This document shows, piece by piece, positions 54,555-62,934 of a stretch of 64,000 bases of DNA. The notes under the pieces are model-generated. The model made no database searches. It saw only the letters and a program-made list of their open reading frames with translations, and had not been told where the DNA came from. The first letter of the stretch is position 1. Each line of letters begins with the position of its first letter. Origin of the DNA: CAWINH01 sp963837425 (GTDB taxonomy: Bacteria > Chloroflexota > Limnocylindria > QHBO01); the NCBI GenBank assembly GCA_963837425.1, contig CAWINH010000006.1, positions 1 through 64,000 of the forward strand. Reading direction: 5' to 3'. The position numbers and the translations under genes are program-made.

Positions 54555-56242
54555 GCCTTCGCGGTGACGGCACCCATCCCGACGAGCTTCTGAGCGCCTC
54601 GCTGAGCGGGGACCTGACCCCCGACGAGCGGCGGCTCCTCTCCGAGCACCTGTCGGGGTGCGCCGTCTGCCGGGAGACGCTCGACGCGTTCCGCGAGCAG
54701 CGCATGCTGATGCACGGCCTGCGCAGCGTCGACGCTCCGCGCGACCTGGGGGCCAGGGTCAGCGCCGGGATCGATGCCGGGCGCTTCTCCCGCGCCCCAT
54801 GGTGGCGGCGGCCCTCGCTTCTGCTGGGCATCGGCGGGTCGCTGGCGACGGTGGCCGCCGGCATCGGCGCGGTCGTGCTGCTCGGCAACCTGCGCCCGCC
54901 GCAGCAGGTGGCGGTCACCTCACCCTCGGCTCGGCCGTCGGCCGCGAGCGAAGCGCCGGCGTCCAGTGCCTCGCCGCTTGCCAGCCTGGCGGCGAGCGCG
55001 GCACCGACACCGGTCATCGCAGTGCAGCCCGGGGAGTGGGCGGTAATCGTCGCGCGCGGCGGAACCCCCGACCAGCCGCGGAGCTGGCAGTTCCGCGATC
55101 TGAGCAGCTCGCGATCGATCCAGGTCGAGGCCGCGAGCGGAGTGCCGATCAGCGCGGAGCTGTCCCCGAACGGTGAGCTGCTCGCCTACGTCACCAGCCT
55201 CGGCGAGACGGGGGCCCAGGAGGTGCGGGTCCTGGACCTGACCGATGGGACCACGACCCACCTCGGCTGCTCTGCCTCATGGCCCTTCACGGACCGATTG
55301 ACCTGGTCAGCGGACGGCACGCTCCTGGCCTACACCCTGGCCGGTGTGGACCTCGGCGGCTCGGTCTCCGATTGCGCGGTCGCGAATGAGCCGACGGGCC
55401 AATCGGACGCCTGGGTCTTCAACGCGTTCACCGGAATCCACGCTCGCCTCACGGCCACCGGTGACGCATACGCGGCCGCCTTCCGGCCATACAACGACCT
55501 CGAAGGCGGCGCCCAGCTGATCGTGAGCCACGCCGCCGCCACTCCCTGGTCCGAGGAGCTGCGAGCGCCGCCCCCGCTCGACCCGGGTAGCGGATCGCGG
55601 GTCGATGACGTCTTCATGCCGCGCCTCTCCCCCGACGGGGGGGCCGCCATCTTCTGGCGCGGGACGATGGACGGCGGCAGCGACGGCTGGTCATTCGTGT
55701 CCGGCGGCATGCCGTACCTGTCCGGCGTGCCGGCTGATGGCGCCGCGGCCTGGACGATGAGCCCCGACGGCAACCCTCTATTCGGTGACCTGCAGCTCAC
55801 CGGGCCGAGCGACGGATTCGAGTATGGCAATGTCGCCTGGAGCGCGGATGGCCGCTACGTGGCGGTGTGGAACGGCCAGTGGATCGGAACCCCGCAGAGC
55901 GCCGACGGCACGTACCCCGACCCCACGGCCGCATACGTTGGGCTCGCGGCCGACGGGCTCACGAGCGGGTCCCGCGTCGAGGTCGGTGACGCCACGACGT
56001 ACGTGGAGGACGTGAAGTTCGACGGCGCCGGCCAGGCGGTGCTCGTCATGGTGGCCGCCACCACGCCCGGCATCGGCGTAGCGCCCTCCGCCACGATCTA
56101 CTCGGTGCCGCTCGACGGCTCCGGCCCACCCACTGCAATCGAGGGGGCCACGGGCTCTCCGACCCCGTGGATGGGCCCGATCGTGGTGGCCTCCGGGGCG
56201 CCGTCTCCATCGGCTGCGCCGCAGGCGTCGTCAAGCCCCTGA
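54551..56242 (+). CDS. Anti-sigma factor with extracytoplasmic beta-propeller-like domain
   Basis: A 563-residue membrane regulator. A zinc anti-sigma domain has H33, C37 and C40 (HLSGCAVC), followed by one transmembrane helix (about 88-112), a Ser/Ala/Pro linker and a large outer domain (160-540) with repeats such as SAELSPNGELLAYV, LTWSADGTLLAYT, FMPRLSPDGGAAIFW and VAWSADGRYVAVW, the WD40/TolB pattern. It should hold the sigma factor at the membrane and sense an outside cue. Coupled to the sigma gene by ATGA. Confidence 0.85.
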   Translation: MSLRGDGTHPDELLSASLSGDLTPDERRLLSEHLSGCAVCRETLDAFREQRMLMHGLRSVDAPRDLGARVSAGIDAGRFSRAPWWRRPSLLLGIGGSLATVAAGIGAVVLLGNLRPPQQVAVTSPSARPSAASEAPASSASPLASLAASAAPTPVIAVQPGEWAVIVARGGTPDQPRSWQFRDLSSSRSIQVEAASGVPISAELSPNGELLAYVTSLGETGAQEVRVLDLTDGTTTHLGCSASWPFTDRLTWSADGTLLAYTLAGVDLGGSVSDCAVANEPTGQSDAWVFNAFTGIHARLTATGDAYAAAFRPYNDLEGGAQLIVSHAAATPWSEELRAPPPLDPGSGSRVDDVFMPRLSPDGGAAIFWRGTMDGGSDGWSFVSGGMPYLSGVPADGAAAWTMSPDGNPLFGDLQLTGPSDGFEYGNVAWSADGRYVAVWNGQWIGTPQSADGTYPDPTAAYVGLAADGLTSGSRVEVGDATTYVEDVKFDGAGQAVLVMVAATTPGIGVAPSATIYSVPLDGSGPPTAIEGATGSPTPWMGPIVVASGAPSPSAAPQASSSP

Positions 56243-56262
56243 CCGGAGCCCGAACCCCGGGC

Positions 56263-56268
56263 TACACT
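56263..56268 (+). promoter_or_regulatory. -10 element of pyrR
   Basis: TACACT lies 10 bases before the ATG at 56279; leaderless or nearly so. Confidence 0.45.
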
Positions 56269-56278
56269 CGGTCCACCC

Positions 56279-56815
56279 ATGACCGAGCGCCCGATCCTCG
56301 ACGCGGACGACCTGCGCCGCGCGCTGACCCGCATCGCCCACGAGATCGTGGAGCGCAACGGCGGGACCGACGGACTGGTCCTGGTCGGGGTGCGGAGCCG
56401 GGGGGTGCCGCTCGCCCGACGGCTGGCGGCCCTCATCGAGCAGCACGAGGGCGTCAGCGTGCCGGTCGGCTCGCTGGACATCACGTTCTACCGGGACGAC
56501 CTGACCCGCGTCGCGAACGCCCCGATCGTGAAGCGCACGGAGGCGATGCCGGGGATCGGCGGCAACACCGTCGTGCTCGTCGATGACGTGCTCTTCACCG
56601 GCCGCACGGTTCGCGCGGCGCTCGACGCCCTCACCGACCACGGGCGACCGCGAGCCGTGCGCCTCGCGGTCGTCGTCGACCGCGGCCACCGCGAGCTCCC
56701 GATCCGGCCCGATCACGTGGGCAAGAACCTGCCCACCGCCGAGGACGAGATCGTGCACGTCCGCCTGGTCGAGACCGACGGGGTGGACGAGGTGGTGCTC
56801 GCCCGTCGCTCGTGA
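56279..56815 (+). CDS. pyrR: Pyrimidine operon regulator PyrR
   Basis: A 178-residue UMP-sensing RNA-binding protein with uracil phosphoribosyltransferase fold. GVRSRGVPLARRLA (37-50), SLDITFYRDDL (65-75) and the PRPP loop VLVDDVLFTGRT (99-110) are typical. It should bind the leader at 56834-56866 and repress pyrB. The pyrB promoter starts 4 bases after its stop. Confidence 0.94.
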   Translation: MTERPILDADDLRRALTRIAHEIVERNGGTDGLVLVGVRSRGVPLARRLAALIEQHEGVSVPVGSLDITFYRDDLTRVANAPIVKRTEAMPGIGGNTVVLVDDVLFTGRTVRAALDALTDHGRPRAVRLAVVVDRGHRELPIRPDHVGKNLPTAEDEIVHVRLVETDGVDEVVLARRS

Positions 56816-56818
56816 CGC

Positions 56819-56824
56819 TATACT
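56819..56824 (+). promoter_or_regulatory. -10 element of pyrB
   Basis: TATACT, 4 bases after the pyrR stop. Transcription would begin near 56831, just before the PyrR-binding hairpin. Confidence 0.55.
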
Positions 56825-56833
56825 CCACCGCGA

Positions 56834-56866
56834 CCTTTAAGAGCGGTCCTGTGAGGCCGCCAAGGA
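56834..56866 (+). promoter_or_regulatory. PyrR-binding RNA hairpin in the pyrB leader
   Basis: GCGG (56843-56846) pairs with CCGC (56857-56860), CC with GG inside it, leaving loop TGTGA; outside, CCTT (56834-56837) pairs with AAGG (56863-56866). The loop sequence TCCTGTGAGGC followed by CAAGGA matches the PyrR binding consensus. The ribosome binding site AAGGAG (56863-56868) of pyrB overlaps the outer stem, so control is probably translational. Confidence 0.75.
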
Positions 56867-56873
56867 GCCAGCC

Positions 56874-57839
56874 ATGACCCGGATTCCCGTCGCCCCGCCA
56901 CGCCATCGGTCGAGTGCCGATGGCGTCATCGTGTGGAGCCACCGGCACCTGCTCGACGTCGATCAGCTGAGCCGCGCCGAGATCGCGGCCTGCATGGACC
57001 TCGCGGCCGAGATGCGCTCGCTGCGCGACCGCGGCGAGCGGCTCGACACGCTGGCCGGGCAGCTCGTCGGCCTCGCCTTCTTCGAGGCCTCGACCCGTAC
57101 CCGGGTCAGCTTCGAGGTGGCGGCGACGACGCTCGGCGCCCAGGTCGTCGATCTTCGACCGAGCGCGAGCAGCGCCGTCAAGGGGGAGTCGCTGATCGAC
57201 ACGCTGCGCACGCTCGAGCGCACCGGCGTCACGACGGTCGTCCTCCGCCATCCGGCCAGCGGTGCGCCATACCTCGCGGCGCGCAGCAGCGGGCTGCGGA
57301 TCCTGAACGCCGGTGACGGGACCCACGCCCACCCGACGCAGGCACTCCTCGACGCGCTGACCCTGCGCGACGCGCTCGGTTCGCTCGAGGGGTGCGAGGT
57401 CGCGATCGTGGGAGACATCGGCCACTCGCGCGTCGCGCGCTCGAACCTCCACACGCTCACCGCCCTCGGCGCGGCGGTGCGCCTGACCGGGCCGCCGGCC
57501 TGGGTTCGCGGCTTTGAGCACTGGCCGGGGGTGACGATCGCCGCTGACCTCGAAGGCGCCCTGCGCGGCGCCGATGCAGTCATGGCGCTCCGCGTGCAGC
57601 TGGAGCGCAACGCCGGCGCGGGCGTCCCCTCGCTCCATGCCTACGCGCAGCGCTGGGGGCTCAACGAGGAGCGCATGCGGCTCGCGCGCTCGAACGCGCC
57701 ACTCCTCCACCCGGGCCCCACGAACGAGGGGGTGGAGATCAGCGCTGCGCTGGCCGCCGGCCCCCGCAGCCTTATCGGCCGCCAGGTCCAGAACGGGGTC
57801 GCAATCCGCATGGCGATCCTGGCCCTGCTCGCCGGATGA
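56874..57839 (+). CDS. pyrB: Aspartate carbamoyltransferase catalytic chain
   Basis: Second step of pyrimidine synthesis, 321 residues. FFEASTRTRVSFE (about 69-81) binds carbamoyl phosphate; SSAVKGESL carries the loop Ser and Lys; GDGTHAHPTQALLDA and VGDIGHSRVARSN are family blocks; LHPGPTNEGVE holds the aspartate site. No pyrI is adjacent. The stop overlaps pyrC as ATGA. Confidence 0.96.
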   Translation: MTRIPVAPPRHRSSADGVIVWSHRHLLDVDQLSRAEIAACMDLAAEMRSLRDRGERLDTLAGQLVGLAFFEASTRTRVSFEVAATTLGAQVVDLRPSASSAVKGESLIDTLRTLERTGVTTVVLRHPASGAPYLAARSSGLRILNAGDGTHAHPTQALLDALTLRDALGSLEGCEVAIVGDIGHSRVARSNLHTLTALGAAVRLTGPPAWVRGFEHWPGVTIAADLEGALRGADAVMALRVQLERNAGAGVPSLHAYAQRWGLNEERMRLARSNAPLLHPGPTNEGVEISAALAAGPRSLIGRQVQNGVAIRMAILALLAG

Positions 57840-59209
57840 GCCGGTTCGGCTCGCTCGTCGACCCACCCGCGACCTTCGTGGTGCGAGGCGCTCGCCTCAT
57901 CGACCCGGCCGCCGGCGTCGACCGCACCGGTGACCTGGCGGTCGTTGACGGGCGGCTCGCGGATGGCTCCGGCGCCCCGACCGACGCGCCGCAGCTCGAC
58001 GGCTACGGCCTGATCGTGGCCCCCGCCTTCTGCGACCTCCACACGCACCTCCGGGAGCCCGGCGACACCGGGGCGGAGACGATCGCGAGCGGAACGCGGG
58101 CGGCGGCCCATGGCGGCTTCGCGACGGTCTGCGCCATGCCGAACACCGATCCGCCCCCGGACGAGGTCGCACGCATCGGCTGGCTGCTCGACCGGGCCGC
58201 GGCGGCCTCCGCCAGGGTGCGGGTCGTGGGGGCCGCGACGCTCGGGCGCCGCGGAGAGTCGCTGCCCGATCTGGCCGCGATGGCCGAGGGCGGGATCGTG
58301 GGCGTCAGCGACGACGGGGCCGCGGTCGCGTCGGCGAGGCTGGCGCGCAACCTGCTCATCGAGCTGGCGGCCCTGGGCCTGCCGCTGATCGAGCACGCGG
58401 AGGACGCCGAGCTCGCCGCGGGCAGCGTCATGCGCTCGGGTCCGGTCGCCACCCGCCTGGGCCTGGCCGGCTGGCCGGCGAGCGCCGAGCTGACCGTCGT
58501 CGAGCGGGACATCGCGCTCGCCCGTGAGACTGGCGCCCGGGTGCATATCACGCACCTGTCGACCGCGGCGGCGCTCGACGCGATCCGTCGTGCCCGGGAC
58601 GAAGGCGTCCGGGTCACCTGTGACGTGACCCCGCACCACCTGGCGATGACCGACGCATGGGTCGCGGGCAGCAGGGCCTTTGCCTGGGAGGACCAGCCCG
58701 ACCCCCTCGCCGCGCCCGACCCGGGCCGCGCATACGACGGCGCCTGCCGGGTGAACCCGCCGCTCCCCGGCCGCGACGATGCGCTGGCGCTCCTGGCCGG
58801 AGTGGACGATGGCACGGTCGACGCGATCGCCACCGACCATGCGCCGCATCCCCCGCAGCGCAAGGAGGTCGAATTCGCCGCTGCCGCTCCCGGGCTCATC
58901 GGCCTCGAGATGGCCCTCTCGATCGGCCTGGCCGCGGTGGACGCCGGCCGCCTGCGCCTTGGGCGCCTCCTCGCGGTCCTGGGCGGCGGGCCGGCGGCCC
59001 TGATCGGCGAGGAACGCGGGCTCGCCACCGGGACGCTCGCCGATCTCGTCGTCTTCGAGCCGGCGGCCCGCTGGCGGGTGACGGCCGATGGGCTGGCATC
59101 GGCATCGGCCAATACACCTCTGCTCGGCATGGAGCTGCCGGGCGTCGTCAGACTGACGATGGCAGGTGGGCGGATCACGTACCGGGAAGGCCTCGGCGAC
59201 GACGCCTGA
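57836..59209 (+). CDS. pyrC: Dihydroorotase
   Basis: Third step of pyrimidine synthesis, 457 residues, class I type. H69 and H71 in CDLHTHLREPG bind zinc, HAEDAEL and THLSTAAALDAI supply further histidines, and D334 in IATDHAPHP is the catalytic aspartate. At the place where many class I enzymes have an Asp in DDG, SDDGAAV is present. Translationally coupled to pyrB. Confidence 0.93.
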   Translation: MSRFGSLVDPPATFVVRGARLIDPAAGVDRTGDLAVVDGRLADGSGAPTDAPQLDGYGLIVAPAFCDLHTHLREPGDTGAETIASGTRAAAHGGFATVCAMPNTDPPPDEVARIGWLLDRAAAASARVRVVGAATLGRRGESLPDLAAMAEGGIVGVSDDGAAVASARLARNLLIELAALGLPLIEHAEDAELAAGSVMRSGPVATRLGLAGWPASAELTVVERDIALARETGARVHITHLSTAAALDAIRRARDEGVRVTCDVTPHHLAMTDAWVAGSRAFAWEDQPDPLAAPDPGRAYDGACRVNPPLPGRDDALALLAGVDDGTVDAIATDHAPHPPQRKEVEFAAAAPGLIGLEMALSIGLAAVDAGRLRLGRLLAVLGGGPAALIGEERGLATGTLADLVVFEPAARWRVTADGLASASANTPLLGMELPGVVRLTMAGGRITYREGLGDDA

Positions 59210-59266
59210 GGCCACGATGTGGGACCATGCCCAGCGCCACACGTACGGCTCCCCATCGAGTGATGC

Positions 59267-59578
59267 ATGTCGATTCGATACAACGAGGACCTCGACCCGA
59301 ACCAGGGACCGGGTTTCGGGTGCTTCGTCACCCAGGCGATCCTGTTCGCCCTGATCCTGGTGCTGATCCCGGTTGGTCTGTTCACCCTCGGGTGGCCGGT
59401 CTGGCTGCTGGCGGCGCTCCTGTTCGTGGCGATGGTGCTCCTCTTCTTCGTGAGCATGACCGCGGTCTTCCTGCTCCGCGTCTTCTTCGCCGACCTGCGG
59501 CGGGGGCGCGGTCGCACGAAGGGCGCATCGGGGCCACCGGTCGTCGTCGACACAGGGGAGCCGGCAGATGAAGCGTGA
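59267..59578 (+). CDS. Small membrane protein
   Basis: A 103-residue protein not recognised as a family. Two long hydrophobic helices (about 18-42 and 45-73) and a basic then acidic tail. It lies between pyrC and pyrE, in the same direction, 57 bases after pyrC. Confidence 0.6.
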   Translation: MSIRYNEDLDPNQGPGFGCFVTQAILFALILVLIPVGLFTLGWPVWLLAALLFVAMVLLFFVSMTAVFLLRVFFADLRRGRGRTKGASGPPVVVDTGEPADEA

Positions 59579-59590
59579 GGGCCCCCGCCG

Positions 59591-59917
59591 ATGCCGCTGA
59601 TGGTCACCTTCTTCACCGTGCGCAAGGGCCGTGACACGATCTTCAAGCGAGGGATGCGCCACTTCTTCCCGCGCACCGCCCGACGCTACGAGGCCGAGTT
59701 CGGGATCCGGTTCCTGGGCTGGTACAACGTGACCGAGGGCTCGGAGTGGGACAACCTGATCATCCTCGACCTGCCGAACTACGGGGTCCTCGATCAGCTC
59801 TACGCCGATCCGTCGACGCGCGGCCTCGGGCATCGCGTCGCCGAATCGGTCTTCGATCGCAAGCACACGATCTTCCTGCGCGAACGAATGGGGCCCGATT
59901 TCGTCTACAAGCCCTGA
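59591..59917 (+). CDS. Hypothetical protein, possible alpha-beta barrel
   Basis: A 108-residue soluble protein not assigned to a family. The alternation of strands and helices (MVTFFTVRKGRDTIFKRGM, FGIRFLGWYNVTEGSEWDN, IILDLPNYGVLDQLYADP) suggests a ferredoxin-like or dimeric alpha-beta barrel fold. It starts 12 bases after the small membrane protein. Confidence 0.6.
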   Translation: MPLMVTFFTVRKGRDTIFKRGMRHFFPRTARRYEAEFGIRFLGWYNVTEGSEWDNLIILDLPNYGVLDQLYADPSTRGLGHRVAESVFDRKHTIFLRERMGPDFVYKP

Positions 59918-59930
59918 GGTGGGAGGTTCG

Positions 59931-60761
59931 ATGAACGCGCCCCGCATCGCCGCACTCCGCGAGCTGGCCGCCGAGGCCGATCTCGAGCGTCGCGACTTCC
60001 TCTACGAGGCCACCGAGCAGCTGCGGCGGTTCGTGGATGCCAACCGCGAGCGGCTGCGGGAGATCGGCCGCATGAAGCTCGTCGATGACGAGCAGGACTA
60101 CCTCGTCTATGACCCCGTCGACGAGACGTGGACCACGCGCCTCACCTACCAGGATCCGGCCGACAACGAGTGGTACGACGAGGAGCAGCAGGTCGAGGCG
60201 TTCAGCGAGGTCGTCGAGCTCTACAACCTCGCCGACATCCTCGCCTGGTTCGGTGAGGCGGCGCGCGATCCGGCGAGCCATCTCATGCCCGCCGACGAGC
60301 TCGCGTCGCACGAGGAGCCGCCCGACGAGGAGCAGGGCGAGAGTGACAGCGACTGGCAAGCCGAGCTGCCGGAGAACCAGCAGGAGACGCTGGCTGCGCA
60401 GCGGCTCTGGCAGCTTGCCGACGCGTACCGCAGCCAGATCTCGGACACCGAGCGCCAGACGCTGCGCGAGTTCAGCGCGAACGCGGAGGAGGTGCTGGCG
60501 CGGACCGGCGACCTGCAGCTGCTCGACGAGCCGGACGACACGCTCATCCTCCGGGGTGACGGGCGATTCGAGACGTCCCTCGACCTCACCGACCTCCCGG
60601 ACGGGGCAGCCCTCACCGTCGAGGCCCACCGCCCGGGGCTGACCGTCACCGATGCGCGCGTGATCGCGGACTTCTACGACCCATCGGACTTGCTGGGCTG
60701 GGTGACCGACGCGCTCAATGAGCGTTACCCGGCGGTCGACTTCACCGCCGTCTACGACTAG
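59931..60761 (+). CDS. Hypothetical acidic protein
   Basis: A 276-residue soluble protein, strongly Glu/Asp-rich in the middle (about 115-150). No family recognised. ATG at 59931 is preceded by GGGAGG four bases upstream. pyrE starts two bases after its stop, so it belongs to the pyrimidine operon by position. Confidence 0.6.
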   Translation: MNAPRIAALRELAAEADLERRDFLYEATEQLRRFVDANRERLREIGRMKLVDDEQDYLVYDPVDETWTTRLTYQDPADNEWYDEEQQVEAFSEVVELYNLADILAWFGEAARDPASHLMPADELASHEEPPDEEQGESDSDWQAELPENQQETLAAQRLWQLADAYRSQISDTERQTLREFSANAEEVLARTGDLQLLDEPDDTLILRGDGRFETSLDLTDLPDGAALTVEAHRPGLTVTDARVIADFYDPSDLLGWVTDALNERYPAVDFTAVYD

Positions 60762-60763
60762 CC

Positions 60764-61357
60764 ATGGACCTCGGCTCGGCGTCGATCGAGGAGCTGTTCG
60801 CGGCGGCCGGGGCGCTGCGCACTGGCCACTTCCTGCTGAAGAGCGGCCGCCACTCGGACCGCTACCTCGAGAAGTTCGCCGTCCTCCAGTACCCGACCTT
60901 CGCGGTGGAGATCGGACGCCGGCTGGCGGCTGCGCTGGCGGAAGACAACCCGACGCTCGTCGTGGGACCGACCACCGGTGGGGTGCTCCTCGCCTTCGAG
61001 ACCGCGCGGCAGCTCGAGCCGCTGCTGGGCCACGAGGTACGCGGCGTGTTCGCCGAACCGCTGGAGCGCGGGGTGCGCGGCCTCCGACGTGGCTGGCCGG
61101 TCAGCCGCGACGAGCGGGTCGTCCTCGTGGACGACATCCTCACCACCGGCGCATCGCTGGCCGAGACCGCGGCGGCGGTGCGCGCCACCGGAGCCAGCCC
61201 GCTCGCGGCGGCGGTGATCGTCGACCGCTCGACCGATCCGGTCGAGGTCGGCTGCACGCTCCGTGCGCTGGGCCACATCGAGATCGCCTCCTGGCAGGCG
61301 GATGACTGCCCGCTCGACGCGGCCGGCATCCCGCTCGTCAAGCCCGGATCCAGCTGA
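60764..61357 (+). CDS. pyrE: Orotate phosphoribosyltransferase
   Basis: Adds PRPP to orotate, 197 residues. FLLKSGRHSDRYLEKF (24-39) and the PRPP loop VLVDDILTTGASL (120-132) are characteristic; GPTTGGVLLAF precedes the mobile loop. Starts two bases after the acidic protein gene, last gene of the rightward pyr cluster. pyrD, pyrF and carAB are not in the window. Confidence 0.93.
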   Translation: MDLGSASIEELFAAAGALRTGHFLLKSGRHSDRYLEKFAVLQYPTFAVEIGRRLAAALAEDNPTLVVGPTTGGVLLAFETARQLEPLLGHEVRGVFAEPLERGVRGLRRGWPVSRDERVVLVDDILTTGASLAETAAAVRATGASPLAAAVIVDRSTDPVEVGCTLRALGHIEIASWQADDCPLDAAGIPLVKPGSS

Positions 61358-61400
61358 TCGCTCGTGCCCGACTCCCCGTGCGCTCACTTGGCGCGCGCCC

Positions 61401-61466
61401 GACGAGTCCGTCTTCCTCGACTCGTCAACCGCTCATCAGCGGCACCGTATCCGCCTCGGCAGGCGG
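61401..61466. other. Two hairpins between pyrE and nnrE
   Basis: GACGAGTC (61401-61408) pairs perfectly with GACTCGTC (61419-61426); CCGCCT (61451-61456) pairs with AGGCGG (61461-61466) around CGGC. They lie in the 239-base gap between two convergent genes. Neither is followed by a clear T-run; they may still end transcription from either side. Confidence 0.4.
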
Positions 61467-61596
61467 AAATTGAGTCCGCTCAGGTTCAGCCCATGCCCAG
61501 GATCGGCCGGCGCAGGCTCGCCGACCGTGTTTGCGTGCCGTGGAAGCGCGGTTGAACACCCAAGACGACCCCAGGCGCAGGATCACTCCCTGCGGA

Positions 61597-62481
61597 TCAG
61601 TCCCTGCGCTCGCCGGGTTCCTGCCAGGTGATCTGCGCGATCCGCGCGGGTGGGTACTCACCGTCCCCCGGCACGATCCCGTCCTCGGTCCGGAGCGGGA
61701 TGCCGAGCGGCGCCACGAAGTAGCGGCCCGCGAGGCGGCGCGCCTCGGGATCGACGGCGAAGCCCGCCTTCGCGCGGTGGAAGGTGACCGTGAGATCCGC
61801 GCGGACGACCGGCGTCGAGCGGGTGCCGTCGGTCTGGTCGATCGCGGTCGGTGTATCGATGGCGAGCACAGCACACGGCCGCCCGGCGACCTGCGCATGG
61901 GTCCGGATGCCGTTGAGAAGGTCGACCGCGGTCGAGATCGGCTCGCGCAGCGGCCCGGAGGCGCCGGTGCCCAGCAGCGCGTCGACGAGGAGCGCGGCCG
62001 GCGAGAGGCGGGAGCGGAGCTGAAGCAGCAGCTCGGGGGTGGGCGCCACGTAGAGCTGCAGCTCGCCCGCGGAGGCCATGGCCTGCAGCACCGTCCACGC
62101 GTGGGCGGCAGCGGATCCCCCGGATCCGACCCGGCCGGCGTCTCCCACGAGGACCGCTACGACCCGTCGCCCGGCAACCGCCAGGCGCCGCGCCACGACG
62201 AATCCGTCGCCGCCGTTGTTGCCGGGCCCACACAGGATGACCGTCAGCGGCGACTCGGCCAGCGGGCCGCCCGGACCGCGGACCGACTCGGCAAGGCGGG
62301 CCAGCTCGGCGAATGCGACCTCGGCGACCCCGATGCCGGCCGATTCCATGAGCGCGTCCTGCGTCAGGCCCAGCCGCTGCGCAGCCTCGTCGATCTGCGC
62401 CATCTCGGCGCCACCAATGAGGACGGGGACGGTGCGTGCCACGGCAGGCGTCCGATCCGGCCCGCCGGGCGGACCGCTCAC
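61597..62481 (-). CDS. nnrE: NAD(P)H-hydrate epimerase (YjeF_N domain)
   Basis: Repairs hydrated NAD(P)H. The YjeF_N domain covers most of the 294 residues: AEMAQIDEAAQRLGL, MESAGIGVAEVAFAEL, ILCGPGNNGGDGFVVARRL, DALLGTGASGPLREP and LAIDTPTAIDQTDG. The dehydratase (NnrD) domain of bifunctional enzymes is absent. GTG at 62481 overlaps the cytochrome stop as GTGA and is preferred; GTG at 62442 would be 13 residues shorter. Confidence 0.85.
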   Translation of the reverse strand: MSGPPGGPDRTPAVARTVPVLIGGAEMAQIDEAAQRLGLTQDALMESAGIGVAEVAFAELARLAESVRGPGGPLAESPLTVILCGPGNNGGDGFVVARRLAVAGRRVVAVLVGDAGRVGSGGSAAAHAWTVLQAMASAGELQLYVAPTPELLLQLRSRLSPAALLVDALLGTGASGPLREPISTAVDLLNGIRTHAQVAGRPCAVLAIDTPTAIDQTDGTRSTPVVRADLTVTFHRAKAGFAVDPEARRLAGRYFVAPLGIPLRTEDGIVPGDGEYPPARIAQITWQEPGERRD

Positions 62482-62933
62482 TGGAGCGACTTGAGGTACT
62501 CGACGACCGTGGCTATCTGGTCCGCGGTCAGGTTGTACGGCGCTCCGCCGAAGACCGGCATACCGCCGCGGTCGATTCCCGCCACGGCGGGATCGGTGCC
62601 AGCGATCCACAGGTTCGCCCAGTCGTCGGGGTGCGCCTTGGCGAGATCCTGCAGGTTGGCGACGACAGGCCCATCCTTCACGGTGTGGAGGTTGGGCCCG
62701 ATGTTGCCGGTCAGGCCCTTGGCGTGGCAGGCCTCACACCCGGCGCTGCTGATAATCGCCTGCGCCTGGGCGGCGACGTCCCCTCCGCCGCCCCCACCGC
62801 CGATCGCCGGATTCTCGCCGGCCAGGTTGCCGGCGAGGTCCGCACCCCCCACGACCAGGACGATGACCGTGAAGACCACGGCCCACAGCGGCAGCGCGCG
62901 GCTGCGTGACTCGATCGGCGTCGGTACGGTCAT
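62478..62933 (-). CDS. Membrane-anchored monoheme cytochrome c
   Basis: A 151-residue electron carrier. One N-terminal helix (about 15-33) anchors it; a Gly-rich linker follows; heme attaches at C66-x2-C69-H70 (GCEACH) and M125 in GGMPVFGG is the sixth ligand. It starts one base after the CcoN-like stop, so both belong to one respiratory operon running leftward from beyond the window. Confidence 0.92.
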   Translation of the reverse strand: MTVPTPIESRSRALPLWAVVFTVIVLVVGGADLAGNLAGENPAIGGGGGGGDVAAQAQAIISSAGCEACHAKGLTGNIGPNLHTVKDGPVVANLQDLAKAHPDDWANLWIAGTDPAVAGIDRGGMPVFGGAPYNLTADQIATVVEYLKSLQ

Positions 62934-62934
62934 C

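Noticed and set aside
61451..61466. Intrinsic terminator after pyrE
   Set aside because: The CCGCCT/AGGCGG hairpin is strong but no T-run follows on either strand.
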